From positions 1,659,799-1,723,798 of the forward strand of contig RQJH01000003.1 in the NCBI GenBank assembly GCA_014156375.1: a stretch of 64,000 bases of DNA, in the 5' to 3' direction. Source of the DNA: Enterobacteriaceae bacterium 89 (lineage in GTDB: Bacteria; Pseudomonadota; Gammaproteobacteria; Enterobacterales; Enterobacteriaceae). The notes under the pieces are model-generated. The model did not search any database and had not been told where the DNA came from. It saw only the letters and a program-made list of their open reading frames with translations. This document shows positions 37,674 to 46,946 of this stretch, piece after piece. The position numbers were made by a program, and so were the translations under genes. Every line of letters begins with the position of its first letter. Within the stretch, counting starts at the first letter, position 1.

Positions 37674-38256
37674 GATGACCGCGCGTCGCCTGAGCTCCGG
37701 CAGCAAACTGGCGGTTGAGTGTGGGCTGTCGATGCTGCGCAGGCACGCCATTGATGCGGTGCTGTATACCAGCCGTCACGGCGAGCTGGAGCGCAACTAT
37801 CGTATCCTCGAAGCGCTGGCCACGCAGCAGGACATCTCTCCGACAGATTTCGCCCTCTCCGTGCATAACTCTGCGGTCGGTAATCTGACCATTGCCGCGC
37901 AGCAGCCCGTTGTCTCGTCGTCGCTCTCAGCCGGTAAGGACACTTTCCAGCAGGGGTTATGCGAAGTCGTCAGCCTGTTACAGGCTGGCTACCAGCGCGT
38001 ACTGATGGTCGATTTTGACGGTAACGTGCCTGAGTTTTATCACCCGGACCTGGCTTCCAGTATGCCCACCTGGGCCTACGCCGTCGCGCTGGTGTTTGAA
38101 GCGGGCAATGGCCTGCAATGCGCCACATCTTCTGGCGGCAGCGAGGAAGAGAGCGGATTACCGCAAAGCCTGACGTTCCTGCGCCACTACCTGCGCGACG
38201 ACAGCCAATTCACCATCGAAGGCGAAGTGTCCCACTGGAACTGGTGTCGCGCATGA
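37534..38256 (+). CDS. apeC: Aryl polyene chain-length factor ApeC (ketosynthase-like)
   Basis: Beta-ketoacyl synthase-like subunit that pairs with the ketosynthase ApeO to set polyene length. The 240-aa protein covers the N-terminal half of the ketosynthase fold and has no active-site Cys in a TACSS context, as expected for a chain-length factor (Pfam ketoacyl-synt_2 type). It is the first complete gene of the cluster; its stop overlaps the apeD start (ATGA). Letters of ape genes follow the E. coli CFT073 scheme as I recall it. The ribosome site is weak. The 5' part is duplicated upstream. Confidence 0.88.
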   Translation: MNFALHLTDWQARAPGLSDSAEWLDWAQSGNAIDPTAPQAKLTALPMMTARRLSSGSKLAVECGLSMLRRHAIDAVLYTSRHGELERNYRILEALATQQDISPTDFALSVHNSAVGNLTIAAQQPVVSSSLSAGKDTFQQGLCEVVSLLQAGYQRVLMVDFDGNVPEFYHPDLASSMPTWAYAVALVFEAGNGLQCATSSGGSEEESGLPQSLTFLRHYLRDDSQFTIEGEVSHWNWCRA

Positions 38257-39026
38257 AGCAGATCAACCGCCTGTGGCGCATTTTCGCCACCGGATTTTGC
38301 TTCTCCCTGTTTGGCCTTGGCGGGCTGCTACTGTCGCTGATCTGGTTTAATATCCTGCTGCTTGTGATTCGCGATGCCGCAAAGCGCCGCCGCATCGCCC
38401 GCCGCAGCATTTCGCTGAGCTTCCGCTTTTTCCTGTGGGTCACCAAAGTGATGGGCGTGCTGGATTACCGCTTCCACGGCAAGGAGATCCTGCAACAGGA
38501 GCGCGGCTGTCTGGTGATTGCCAATCACCCGTCGCTGCTTGATTACGTATTATTAGCCTCAGTGATGCCGGAGACCGACTGCATGGTCAAAAGTAGCCTG
38601 CTGAAGAACCCGTTTATGAGCGGAGTCATTCGCAGCGCTGATTATTTGATCAACAGCCAGGCCGACAGCCTGCTGCCCGAATGCGAGCAGCGTCTGGCAC
38701 AGGGCGACACCATTTTGATTTTCCCGGAAGGCACCCGCACCCGCTACGGCGAGCCAATGACGCTCCAGCGCGGCGCGGCCAATATCGCGGTGCGTTGCGC
38801 AAGCGACGTCCGAATTGTGACCATCCGCTGCAGCGAACGGATGCTGGATAAACAAAGCCAATGGTATGATGTTCCCCCGGTAAAACCTCTTTTTGACGTG
38901 AATATTGGCGAACGGATCGCCATAGCCGGCTTTTATGATGCAAACTTACAGGAACCCGCACTGGCTGCCCGTCAGCTTAACCGGCTGTTTCTGTCTCAAT
39001 TGCAGCGAACAAACCCGGAACAATGA
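38253..39026 (+). CDS. apeD: Lysophospholipid acyltransferase-family protein ApeD
   Basis: Membrane-associated acyltransferase of the PlsC type, presumed to attach the polyene or an acyl group to a lipid anchor. 257 aa from MKQINRLWRIF. It has one or two N-terminal membrane segments (about 12-40), the catalytic HX4D motif at His92-Asp97 (NHPSLLD) and the substrate motif FPEGTRTR starting at Phe157. Start chosen at the ATGA overlap with apeC; the frame is open further upstream within apeC. Confidence 0.9.
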   Translation: MKQINRLWRIFATGFCFSLFGLGGLLLSLIWFNILLLVIRDAAKRRRIARRSISLSFRFFLWVTKVMGVLDYRFHGKEILQQERGCLVIANHPSLLDYVLLASVMPETDCMVKSSLLKNPFMSGVIRSADYLINSQADSLLPECEQRLAQGDTILIFPEGTRTRYGEPMTLQRGAANIAVRCASDVRIVTIRCSERMLDKQSQWYDVPPVKPLFDVNIGERIAIAGFYDANLQEPALAARQLNRLFLSQLQRTNPEQ

Positions 39027-39056
39027 CCGGGAAAGCACCTCTTTTGGCAGGAAATA

Positions 39057-39317
39057 ATGATGCAAGCGCTTTACCTTGAACTCAAAAATCTCATCATTCA
39101 GACCCTGAATCTTGATGAGTTGTCAGCGGATGATATCGACACCGACGCGCCCCTCTTTGGTGACGGCTTAGGCCTGGACTCCATTGATGCGCTGGAGCTT
39201 GGGCTCGCGGTGAAAAATCAGTATGGCGTGGTGCTTTCGGCTGAAAGCGAAGAGATGCGTCAGCATTTCTACTCCATTGCCACACTGGCGTCCTTTATCA
39301 GCGCTCAGCGCGCCTGA
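39057..39317 (+). CDS. apeE: Acyl carrier protein ApeE
   Basis: Carrier protein of the aryl polyene assembly line. 86 aa, acidic, four-helix pattern, with the phosphopantetheine attachment serine Ser42 in GLGLDSIDALEL. Two ATGs in tandem (39057, 39060) can serve; the second has the better distance from AGGA. Presumed substrate of AcpT, encoded at the end of the cluster. Confidence 0.93.
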   Translation: MMQALYLELKNLIIQTLNLDELSADDIDTDAPLFGDGLGLDSIDALELGLAVKNQYGVVLSAESEEMRQHFYSIATLASFISAQRA

Positions 39318-39330
39318 AGACGAGTCCGTT

Positions 39331-39582
39331 ATGACTGAACAAGAAACCATTTATCAGGAAGTCAGCGAACTGCTGCACAAGCTGTTTGAAATCGATCCTC
39401 AGGACATCAAGCCTGAATCCCGCCTGTATGAAGATCTGGAGCTGGACAGCATCGACGCCGTCGATATGGTCGTCCATCTGCAGAAAAAAACCGGCAAGAA
39501 GATCAAGCCTGAGGAATTTAAATCGGTCCGCACCGTTCAGGATGTGGTCGATGCCGTAAGCCGTCTGCTGCACAGCGAATAA
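39331..39582 (+). CDS. apeF: Acyl carrier protein ApeF
   Basis: Second carrier protein of the cluster, 83 aa, with Ser40 in LELDSIDAVDMV as the 4'-phosphopantetheine site. It resembles housekeeping AcpP in charge pattern and length more than ApeE does. The start MTEQETIYQEV lies 13 nt after apeE; an upstream in-frame ATG falls inside apeE and is unlikely. Confidence 0.93.
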   Translation: MTEQETIYQEVSELLHKLFEIDPQDIKPESRLYEDLELDSIDAVDMVVHLQKKTGKKIKPEEFKSVRTVQDVVDAVSRLLHSE

Positions 39583-39587
39583 TTCTG

Positions 39588-40169
39588 ATGCGCGCTTTAG
39601 GTTCGCTGCCGCTGGTCCGGCTGGCGACTGGCGCCATTGTGCTGGCGTGGCCGCTGCTGGTGGCGTTTGGCCTGGCGCATAACGGCCTGCACTGGCTGTT
39701 GCCCGTGATGGCCCTGATGCTGCTGGCGCGTCTTTTTCAGGTACGCAAACAGGCCGGGCCGATGCGGGGCGTGTTGCAGATCGTCGCGCTGGCCGGGCTG
39801 GCGCTCTGCGTCGCCAGCAGCCTGCTGAAATCACACCAGCTGCTGCTGTTTTATCCGGTGGTGGTCAATCTGGTGATGTTGGCCGTGTTCGGCAGTTCGC
39901 TGTGGAGCGCCATGCCGCTGGTCGAGCGCATTGCGCGAATTCGTGAACCCGAGCTGCACCCGGCGGGCGTTCGCTATACCCGTCAGGTGACCCGCGTCTG
40001 GTGCCTGTTTTTTATCGTGAATGGCTCCATCGCCCTCTTCACCGCCGTGTATGGCGACATGAAACTGTGGACCGCGTGGAACGGCGCGATCGCCTATCTG
40101 CTGATGGGCACGCTGATGGCCGGGGAATGGCTGGTTCGCAGACGTTTGATGAAAAGAGAACAACCATGA
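39588..40169 (+). CDS. apeG: Aryl polyene cluster membrane protein ApeG (COG4648)
   Basis: Inner-membrane protein of unknown role conserved in APE clusters. 193 aa with about six hydrophobic segments (for example residues 14-30, 36-48, 60-75, 82-100, 138-155, 164-180) and a basic C-terminus. It overlaps apeH in ATGA. It may help hold the assembly line at the membrane; that is inference. Confidence 0.87.
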   Translation: MRALGSLPLVRLATGAIVLAWPLLVAFGLAHNGLHWLLPVMALMLLARLFQVRKQAGPMRGVLQIVALAGLALCVASSLLKSHQLLLFYPVVVNLVMLAVFGSSLWSAMPLVERIARIREPELHPAGVRYTRQVTRVWCLFFIVNGSIALFTAVYGDMKLWTAWNGAIAYLLMGTLMAGEWLVRRRLMKREQP

Positions 40170-41509
40170 AACACCCCCTTCCGCTGGCGCAGTGGCTGAG
40201 CCCGACGCGTCCTGATGACACCTGCATTGCCTGGCTGGGTGAGCGCAGCTGGTCGCTTGGTGAACTGCGCCACGACGTCGCGGCCCAGGTTCAGGCCTTG
40301 CAGGCCAAGCCCGGTCAACGCTGGGCGCTCTGTTTCCAGGACAGCTATCTGTTTGTCGTTGCGCTGCTCGCCACGCTGCACGCGGGAAAAACCCCGGTGA
40401 TCCCCGGTCACTGTCGCGCCCCTTTGCTCAACGAACAGCGAGCGTTATTTGACGGCGTACTGAGTGACACGTCGCTTGAGTATGACGGCACGCTAATGGT
40501 TGTCAGCTCCGGCACACATCAGGGCGAAATCGTACTGCCGCCCGTGCCTGCCGACAGCCACATCGAAATGTTCACCTCAGGCTCCACCGGCCAGCCAAAA
40601 CGGATGATCAAACCGGTGGCAGTGCTGGATGAAGAAGCCCTGATGCTGCACACCCGCTTTAGTGCCCGTCTTGAAGGCTGCCGGGTGGTGGCTTCGGTGA
40701 TCCCGCTGCACCTGTATGGCCTGACGTTCCGCATCTTTTTGCCGATGGCAGCAGGCATTCCGCTGCACGCCGCCATGACCTGGTACGCAGAACAACTCAG
40801 CGCGCTGGACCACCAGCATCGCTATATCTTTATCAGCAGCCCGGCGTTTCTGAAGCGCCTCGACCAGCAGCTCGCGGCTCCTCCGGTTGAGATGGTGCTT
40901 TCCGCAGGCGGCGCGCTGCCGTGGAAAGACGCGCAGGAGACCCACCGCTGGCTGAACGTCTGGCTGGATGAAATTTTTGGCAGCACCGAAACCGGGATTA
41001 TCGCCTGGCGGCAGCGCGTGGATAACAGCACTTCCTGGCAGCTGTTCCCCAACGTCACCCTGCGCGCCGAAGGCGAAGAGTGGCGCGTTCTGTCGCCTCT
41101 GATAACAGCCCCTGACGGCCTGCTGTTGGACGATAATATCGAACTGGTCGACGACGGTTTCCGTCTGGCCGGTCGTCGTGGTCAGGTCGTTAAGATTGAA
41201 GAAAAACGTATTTCTCTGAGCGAACTGGAACAGCGTCTGCTGGCGCTGCCGGGCGTCAGGGATGCCGCCGCAGTCCCCGTTTCCCGTGGAGGTCGCCAGA
41301 GCATCGGCGCCGTGCTGGTACTGGACGACAGCGCCCGCCAGCAGTGGCTCGAAACCGGCGGCAAAGCCCAGGAACAGGCGTGGCGCAAAGCGTTGCAGCC
41401 GCTGCTGGAACCCATTGCCGTGCCGCGCTACTGGCGGGTGGTCGAAGAGATCCCGGTGAACAGCATGAACAAGCGCGTCTACGCGCAACTACAGGAGCTG
41501 TTTGCATGA
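40166..41509 (+). CDS. apeH: Acyl/aryl-CoA ligase-like adenylating enzyme ApeH
   Basis: ANL-superfamily enzyme that activates the aryl starter (4-hydroxybenzoate type) with ATP and loads it on an ACP. 447 aa, starting MKHPLPLAQW at the ATGA overlap with apeG. The AMP-binding loop TSGSTGQPK is at residues 137-145; EIFGSTETG and the later GRRGQVVKIEEKRISL hinge/A8 region are present, followed by a compact C-terminal domain ending NSMNKRVYAQLQELF with the conserved lysine. Confidence 0.92.
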   Translation: MKHPLPLAQWLSPTRPDDTCIAWLGERSWSLGELRHDVAAQVQALQAKPGQRWALCFQDSYLFVVALLATLHAGKTPVIPGHCRAPLLNEQRALFDGVLSDTSLEYDGTLMVVSSGTHQGEIVLPPVPADSHIEMFTSGSTGQPKRMIKPVAVLDEEALMLHTRFSARLEGCRVVASVIPLHLYGLTFRIFLPMAAGIPLHAAMTWYAEQLSALDHQHRYIFISSPAFLKRLDQQLAAPPVEMVLSAGGALPWKDAQETHRWLNVWLDEIFGSTETGIIAWRQRVDNSTSWQLFPNVTLRAEGEEWRVLSPLITAPDGLLLDDNIELVDDGFRLAGRRGQVVKIEEKRISLSELEQRLLALPGVRDAAAVPVSRGGRQSIGAVLVLDDSARQQWLETGGKAQEQAWRKALQPLLEPIAVPRYWRVVEEIPVNSMNKRVYAQLQELFA

Positions 41510-41859
41510 AGCCTCGTGAACTAGAACGCCTTCAGGCCGAGCCGCAGGCGCTGTCGATTGTGCTGCATCTGGATCCGGATCTGTTCTGGTTTCAGGGCCA
41601 TTTTGCGATCCAGCCGCTGCTGCCCGGCGTGGCGCAGCTCGACTGGGTGATGCACTACGCCACCACCCTGCTGGCTCCCGGATTTCGTTTTCACAGCATC
41701 CAGAACGTAAAATTCCAGGCTCCTCTGCTGCCAGAAACCACCGTCACGCTCGAACTGAGCTGGCAGGCGGAGAAACAGCTGCTGGCCTTCAGCTATCAGC
41801 GTCACGACGGCGAAGCGCGCCACACCGCCAGCAGCGGAAAAATTCGCTTATGCCAGTGA
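41506..41859 (+). CDS. apeI: Hotdog-fold dehydratase subunit ApeI
   Basis: FabA/FabZ-like 3-hydroxyacyl-ACP dehydratase, which works with ApeP in aryl polyene synthesis. 117 aa, from MKPRELERLQAEPQ at the ATGA overlap with apeH. The hotdog helix motif FQGHFAIQPLLPGVAQLD includes His32, the likely catalytic residue. The C-terminus overlaps apeJ by 10 nt. Confidence 0.9.
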   Translation: MKPRELERLQAEPQALSIVLHLDPDLFWFQGHFAIQPLLPGVAQLDWVMHYATTLLAPGFRFHSIQNVKFQAPLLPETTVTLELSWQAEKQLLAFSYQRHDGEARHTASSGKIRLCQ

Positions 41860-43529
41860 CGTTTACGCCCTGCATTCTGATCCCCTGCTATAACCACGGC
41901 GCGATGATGGCGGGCGTGCTGGCACGTCTGTCCGCCTTCGCACTGCCGTGTATCATCATCGACGACGGCAGCGATGAAGCCACGCGCCTTGAGCTGGAAG
42001 CGCTTGCTGCTGCAAACGCCAGCGTCACTCTTGTCCGTCTTCCGGAAAACGCTGGCAAAGGCGCGGCGGTGATCCGCGGGATTGAGGAAGCGCAGTGCGC
42101 AGGCTTCAGCCATGCGGTGCAGGTCGATGCCGACGGGCAGCACGCGATTGAAGATATTCCGCGCCTGCTGGCGATGGCGCAGAAACACCCGGAAGCGCTG
42201 ATTTCCGGCAAGCCGATTTACGACGATTCCGTGCCGCGCTCGCGCCTGTACGGGCGTTACGTCACCCACGTCTGGGTGTGGATTGAAACGCTTTCCCTTC
42301 AGCTTCAGGACAGCATGTGCGGCTTTCGCGTTTACCCCGTTGCACCCACGCTGAAACTGGCTGAGCGCGTCCCGCTCGGCAAGCGCATGGATTTCGATAC
42401 CGAAGTGATGGTGCGCCTTTACTGGCAGGGCAATACCAGCTATTTCGTGCCAACGCGGGTGACCTATCCGGCGGATGGCCTGTCGCACTTTGACGCTCTG
42501 AAGGACAACGTGCGCATCTCGTGGATGCACACCCGCCTGTTCTTCGGCATGCTGCCGCGCATTCCTTCTCTGCTGATGCGCAAGCGCACCCAGCACTGGG
42601 CACGCCAGCCGGAAGCCAAAGGCCTGTGGGGCATGCGGCTGATGATTTGGGTGTGGAAAACTTTTGGCCGTGGCGCGTTCTCCCTGCTGCTGTGGCCGGT
42701 GATCGCCGTGTTCTGGCTCACCGCCAGCGTGCCGCGTCGCGCATCGCAGCAGTGGATCGCTACCGCGAAAAAAGAGCTCGAATCCCGGAATCTGCCGCAG
42801 CCCGCGCGCTTTACCAGCTTCCACCACTTTATGCGCTTCGGCCACGCCATTCTCGACAAAATCGCCAGCTGGCGCGGAGAACTGCAACCTGGCCGCGATA
42901 TCGTCTTTGCGCCAGGCGCACAGGAAGCGCTGGATATGTCAGCTCCGCAGGGCAAGCTGCTGCTGGCCTCGCATCTGGGTGATGTTGAAGCCTGCCGCGC
43001 GCTGTCGACCCGCACCATCAACGCGCTGGTATTTAACGATAACGCCCAGCGCTTTAAGCAGGTGATGGAAGAGAACGCCCCGCAGTCGGGGATCAACCTG
43101 ATTTCGGTCACCGACGTTGGCCCGGATACCGCGATGCTGCTGAAAGAGAAGCTCGACCAGGGCGAATGGGTGGCGATTGTCGGCGACAGGATTGCCGTGA
43201 ATCCCCAACGCGGCGGCGACTGGCGCGTTATCTGGAGCCAGTTTATGGGCAAACCCGCGCCGTTCCCGCAGGGGCCGTTTATTCTGGCCTCGGTGCTGAA
43301 ATGCCCGGTGCTGATGATTTTTGCCCTCAAACAGCAGGGCAAACTTCACGTCCACTGCGAGCCGTTCGCCGATCCGCTGGTGCTGCCCCGCGCTGAACGC
43401 CAGCAGGCTTTGCAAAATACCGTCGACCGCTACGCGCAGCGTCTTGAACACTACGCGCTCATGTCGCCGCTCGACTGGTTTAACTTTTTTGACTTCTGGC
43501 AGCTGCCGGACGCAACGGATAAGGAGTAA
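41850..43529 (+). CDS. apeJ: Glycosyltransferase / lipid acyltransferase fusion ApeJ
   Basis: Two-domain 559-aa protein. Residues about 1-240 are a GT-A family 2 glycosyltransferase (PCYNH, IIIDDGSDE at 36-43, QVDADGQH at 91-98). A membrane segment follows (about 260-290), and residues 300-545 are a LpxL/HtrB-like acyltransferase domain with the HX4D motif HLGDVEA and GDRIAV. It likely builds or acylates the membrane anchor of the polyene. The fusion is a feature of APE clusters. Confidence 0.9.
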   Translation: MPVTFTPCILIPCYNHGAMMAGVLARLSAFALPCIIIDDGSDEATRLELEALAAANASVTLVRLPENAGKGAAVIRGIEEAQCAGFSHAVQVDADGQHAIEDIPRLLAMAQKHPEALISGKPIYDDSVPRSRLYGRYVTHVWVWIETLSLQLQDSMCGFRVYPVAPTLKLAERVPLGKRMDFDTEVMVRLYWQGNTSYFVPTRVTYPADGLSHFDALKDNVRISWMHTRLFFGMLPRIPSLLMRKRTQHWARQPEAKGLWGMRLMIWVWKTFGRGAFSLLLWPVIAVFWLTASVPRRASQQWIATAKKELESRNLPQPARFTSFHHFMRFGHAILDKIASWRGELQPGRDIVFAPGAQEALDMSAPQGKLLLASHLGDVEACRALSTRTINALVFNDNAQRFKQVMEENAPQSGINLISVTDVGPDTAMLLKEKLDQGEWVAIVGDRIAVNPQRGGDWRVIWSQFMGKPAPFPQGPFILASVLKCPVLMIFALKQQGKLHVHCEPFADPLVLPRAERQQALQNTVDRYAQRLEHYALMSPLDWFNFFDFWQLPDATDKE

Positions 43530-43532
43530 CGG

Positions 43533-43955
43533 GTGCTCAACGATCCCCGCTTTACCACTGAGGTTGAAATCACCGTCCCCTTCCACGACGTCGACATGAT
43601 GGGCGTGGTATGGCACGGCAACTATTTCCGCTACTTCGAAATCGCCCGCGAGGCGCTGCTGAATCAGTTCGATTATGGCTACCGCCAGATGAAAGAATCA
43701 GGCTATGTCTGGCCCGTTGTCGATACTCGCGTGAAGTACCGCGACGTGGTGACCTTCGAACAAACCATCCGCGTGCGGGCAAAGCTCGAAGAGTATGAAA
43801 ACCGTCTGCGCATCGGCTATGAAATTTTCGACGCGGCCAGCGGCAAGCGCACCACCACTGGATACACCATTCAGGTAGCGGTGGAAGAAAAAACCAAAGA
43901 GCTGTGCTTCGTCAGCCCGGCAATTCTGTTTGAACGCATGGGAGTGACACCGTGA
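43533..43955 (+). CDS. apeK: Acyl-ACP/CoA thioesterase ApeK (4HBT family)
   Basis: Hotdog-fold thioesterase of the YbgC/4-hydroxybenzoyl-CoA type that can release or proof-read thioester intermediates. 140 aa; the active-site segment VDMMGVVWHGNYFRYFE places the catalytic Asp at residue 21 and His at 28. It starts with GTG at 43533, preceded by AAGGAG, and its stop overlaps the GTG of apeL. Confidence 0.92.
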   Translation: MLNDPRFTTEVEITVPFHDVDMMGVVWHGNYFRYFEIAREALLNQFDYGYRQMKESGYVWPVVDTRVKYRDVVTFEQTIRVRAKLEEYENRLRIGYEIFDAASGKRTTTGYTIQVAVEEKTKELCFVSPAILFERMGVTP

Positions 43956-44557
43956 AAATCTGGCCTTTGCTTGCCCTGCTGCTGGCTCCGCTGGCGCACG
44001 CCGTGACGCTGGATGAACTTCAGCAGCGTTTTACCGAACAGCCGGTGGTGCGCGCACATTTCGATCAGACCCGCACCATTAAAGAGATGCCGCAGCCGCT
44101 GCGCTCGCAGGGTGAGATGCTGATTGCCCGCGATACCGGACTGCTGTGGGATCAGACCTCGCCGTTCCCGATGATGCTGATGCTTGATGATTCGCGGATG
44201 GTGCAGATCGTTAACGGTCAGCCGCCGCAGGTCATCACTGCCGATAACAACCCGCAGATGTTCCAGTTCAACCACCTGCTGCGCGCGCTGTTCCAGGCCG
44301 ACCGTAAAGTGCTGGAGCAGAACTTCCGCATCGACTTCAAAGACCAGGGCAACGACCGCTGGACGCTGAAGCTGACGCCAGTCACCACGCCGCTGGACAA
44401 GATTTTCACCTCCATCGATTTGGGCGGGAAAACGTATCTCGAGACCATCCAGCTTAATGATAAACAGGGCGACCGCACCGACATCATCCTGTCAAAACAC
44501 CGCCTGACTCCGGCCACGCTGACCGATGACGAACGTAAACGCTTTGCCGCCCAGTAA
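43952..44557 (+). CDS. apeL: LolA-like periplasmic carrier ApeL
   Basis: Predicted periplasmic lipoprotein-carrier-like protein of the LolA/COG2834 family, proposed to ferry the lipidic polyene across the periplasm. 201 aa with a 17-residue signal peptide (MKIWPLLALLLAPLAHA) and a mature domain with the expected beta-rich pattern. GTG start overlapping apeK by 4 nt; the C-terminus overlaps apeM by 32 nt. Confidence 0.88.
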   Translation: MKIWPLLALLLAPLAHAVTLDELQQRFTEQPVVRAHFDQTRTIKEMPQPLRSQGEMLIARDTGLLWDQTSPFPMMLMLDDSRMVQIVNGQPPQVITADNNPQMFQFNHLLRALFQADRKVLEQNFRIDFKDQGNDRWTLKLTPVTTPLDKIFTSIDLGGKTYLETIQLNDKQGDRTDIILSKHRLTPATLTDDERKRFAAQ

Positions 44558-46850
44558 CGCCCGCCGTCTGGCCTTTGGCTGGCTGGCGCTGTGCGTGATT
44601 CTGCTCATCGCACTAGCGCTGCTGTTGCCGCGTGCGCGCCTTAACAGCAGCGTGCTGGCGATGCTGCCTGCGCAAACGCTGGGGGCGATCCCGCCTGCGC
44701 TGAACGACGGTTTTATTCAGCGTCTGGACAGCCAGCTGGTGTGGATGGTCAGCCCCGGTAAGCAACCCGATCCGGCGGTGGCACAGCGCTGGCAGGCACT
44801 TCTGGCACAGTCCGGCGCGCTGCATGAAGTCAAAGGCGCAATGGATGCCAGCAGCCAACAGCAGTGGGGCGAGTTTTTCTTTCAGCATCGCAACGGGCTT
44901 ATCGATCCGGCCACCCGCGCACGCCTGCAACAGGGCGGTGAAGCGCAGGCGCAGTGGATTTTATCGCAGCTTTACTCGGCGTTTTCCGGCGTCAGCGGCA
45001 AAGAGCTGAACAACGATCCGCTGATGCTGATGCGCGGCTCGCAGCTTTCACTGGCGCAGAACGGACAGAAGCTGCGGCTGATGGACGGCTGGCTGGTGGC
45101 GCAGGACAGCGCCGGAAACTACTGGTATCTGCTGCACGGCGAGCTGAACGGCTCTTCGTTCGATATGCAGCAGACGCACGCGCTGGTAACCCGTTTAGCC
45201 TCGCTGGAACATGAGTTGAAGCAGCAATACCCGCAGGCGCAGCTGCTGTCGCGCGGGACGATGTTCTACAGCGATTATGCCAGCCAACAGGCGAAGCATG
45301 ATGTTTCCACCCTCGGCGTGGCGACAATTCTGGGCGTGATCCTGCTGATTGTGCTGGTGTTCCGCTCGCTGCGTCCGCTGATGCTGTGCCTGATTTCCAT
45401 CGGCATCGGCGCGCTGGCGGGCACGGTGGTCACCCTGCTGCTGTTCGGCGAACTGCACCTGATGACGCTGGTGATGAGCATGAGCATCATCGGCATTTCC
45501 GCCGACTACACGCTTTACTACCTGACCGAACGGATGGTTCACGGTGAAGCGTCCACGCCGTGGCAAAGCCTCGCCAAAGTGCGCAACGCGCTGCTGTTGG
45601 CGCTGCTGACCACCGTGGCGGCATATCTGATCATGATGCTCGCGCCGTTTCCGGGCATTCGCCAGATGGCGGTATTTGCCGCCGTAGGCCTGAGCGCCTC
45701 CTGCCTGACGGTCATTTTCTGGCATCCGTGGCTGTGTCGTGGGCTGCCGGTGCGTCCGGTACCGATGATGACGCTGATGCTGCGCTGGCTGGCGGCCTGG
45801 CGGCGCGATAAAAAATTGTCCGTAGGTTTGCCCGTGGCACTGGCGCTGTTCTCCCTGGCCGGGCTGGCTCTACTTCGCGTGGATGATGATATCTCCCAGC
45901 TCCAGACGCTGCCGCAGCATCTGCTCGCTCAGGAGAAGCAAATCACCGCGCTAACGGGGCAGAGCGTCGATCAGAAATGGTTTGTGGTGTACGGCGACAG
46001 CGCCCAGCAAACGCTGGAACGGCTGGAAGCCTTTACGCCAGAGCTGGATAAAGCCCGCGCGGCTGGCGATTTTGCCAGCTTCCGCACACTGCCGCTGAAC
46101 TCGCTAAAGCGCCAGCAGCAGGATTTACAGCTGCTGCAACAGGCCACGCCTGCAGTGGAGAAAGCGTTAAAGAACGCCGGGCTGCCTGCCGTTAATCCTG
46201 ATTTGCAGTCAATGCCTGTCACTGTTGAATCCTGGCTGCAAAGCCCGGCCAGCGAAGGCTGGCGGCTGCTGTGGCTGACGCTGCCAAACGGTGAGAGCGG
46301 CGTGCTGGTTCCTGTAGATGGAGTAAAAAACAGCGCCGCGCTGCAACAGCTGGCGGAACATGCCGAAGGCGTAGCGTGGAACGATCGCAAAGCGTCCTTT
46401 GATGCGCTGTTCTCGCTGTATCGCACCATTCTGACCGCCCTGCTCGGAGTGGCAATGCTGATTATCGCTGTGGGTGCGATGGTGCGCCTGGGTTGGCGCA
46501 AAGGGCTGATTAGTCTGGTGCCGTCGGCGCTTTCGCTGAGCTGTGGGCTGGCGGTACTGGCGTTCAGCGGACATGCGGTGAACCTGTTTTCCCTGCTGGC
46601 GCTGGTGCTGGTGTTGGGCATTGGCATCAACTACACCCTGTTTTTCAGCAACCCACGCGGCACGCCGCTGACCTCGATGTTGGCGATTGGCCTGGCAATG
46701 ATGACTACCCTGCTGACTCTCGGGATGCTGGTATTCAGCGCCACCCAGGCTATCAGCAGTTTTGGCATTGTGCTGGTCAGCGGGATTTTCACCGCCTTCC
46801 TGCTGTCGCCGCTGGCGATGCCGGGGAAAAAAGAACGAAAGAAACGATAA
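44526..46850 (+). CDS. apeM: MMPL/RND-family exporter ApeM
   Basis: Large inner-membrane transporter of the MMPL branch of RND pumps, presumably exporting the polyene lipid. 774 aa, with two halves: one membrane segment, a periplasmic domain (about 40-255) and five or six segments, then the same arrangement again from about 435. The motif SIIGISADYTLYYL and its counterpart LGIGINYTLFFSN carry the transmembrane Asp/Asn positions. The ATG at 44526 is the first in frame; a start slightly downstream is possible. Confidence 0.92.
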   Translation: MTNVNALPPSNARRLAFGWLALCVILLIALALLLPRARLNSSVLAMLPAQTLGAIPPALNDGFIQRLDSQLVWMVSPGKQPDPAVAQRWQALLAQSGALHEVKGAMDASSQQQWGEFFFQHRNGLIDPATRARLQQGGEAQAQWILSQLYSAFSGVSGKELNNDPLMLMRGSQLSLAQNGQKLRLMDGWLVAQDSAGNYWYLLHGELNGSSFDMQQTHALVTRLASLEHELKQQYPQAQLLSRGTMFYSDYASQQAKHDVSTLGVATILGVILLIVLVFRSLRPLMLCLISIGIGALAGTVVTLLLFGELHLMTLVMSMSIIGISADYTLYYLTERMVHGEASTPWQSLAKVRNALLLALLTTVAAYLIMMLAPFPGIRQMAVFAAVGLSASCLTVIFWHPWLCRGLPVRPVPMMTLMLRWLAAWRRDKKLSVGLPVALALFSLAGLALLRVDDDISQLQTLPQHLLAQEKQITALTGQSVDQKWFVVYGDSAQQTLERLEAFTPELDKARAAGDFASFRTLPLNSLKRQQQDLQLLQQATPAVEKALKNAGLPAVNPDLQSMPVTVESWLQSPASEGWRLLWLTLPNGESGVLVPVDGVKNSAALQQLAEHAEGVAWNDRKASFDALFSLYRTILTALLGVAMLIIAVGAMVRLGWRKGLISLVPSALSLSCGLAVLAFSGHAVNLFSLLALVLVLGIGINYTLFFSNPRGTPLTSMLAIGLAMMTTLLTLGMLVFSATQAISSFGIVLVSGIFTAFLLSPLAMPGKKERKKR

Positions 46851-46851
46851 T

Positions 46852-46931
46852 TGCCCGGCGGCGCTTCGCTTGCACGGACCTACAACCTATGACGAACTCT
46901 GTAGGTCCGGTAAGCGCAGCGCCACCTGGCA
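46852..46931. repeat. BIME inside the ape operon, between apeM and apeN
   Basis: Inverted REP-like units (GCCCGGCGGCGCTTCGC ... and GTAGGTCCGGTAAGCGCAGC) in the 96-nt gap between apeM and apeN. This is the only gap of any size within the cluster, and splits it into apeC-M and apeN-R/acpT. It could stabilise the upstream transcript. Confidence 0.9.
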
Positions 46932-46946
46932 GATTTTGAGGTATTA

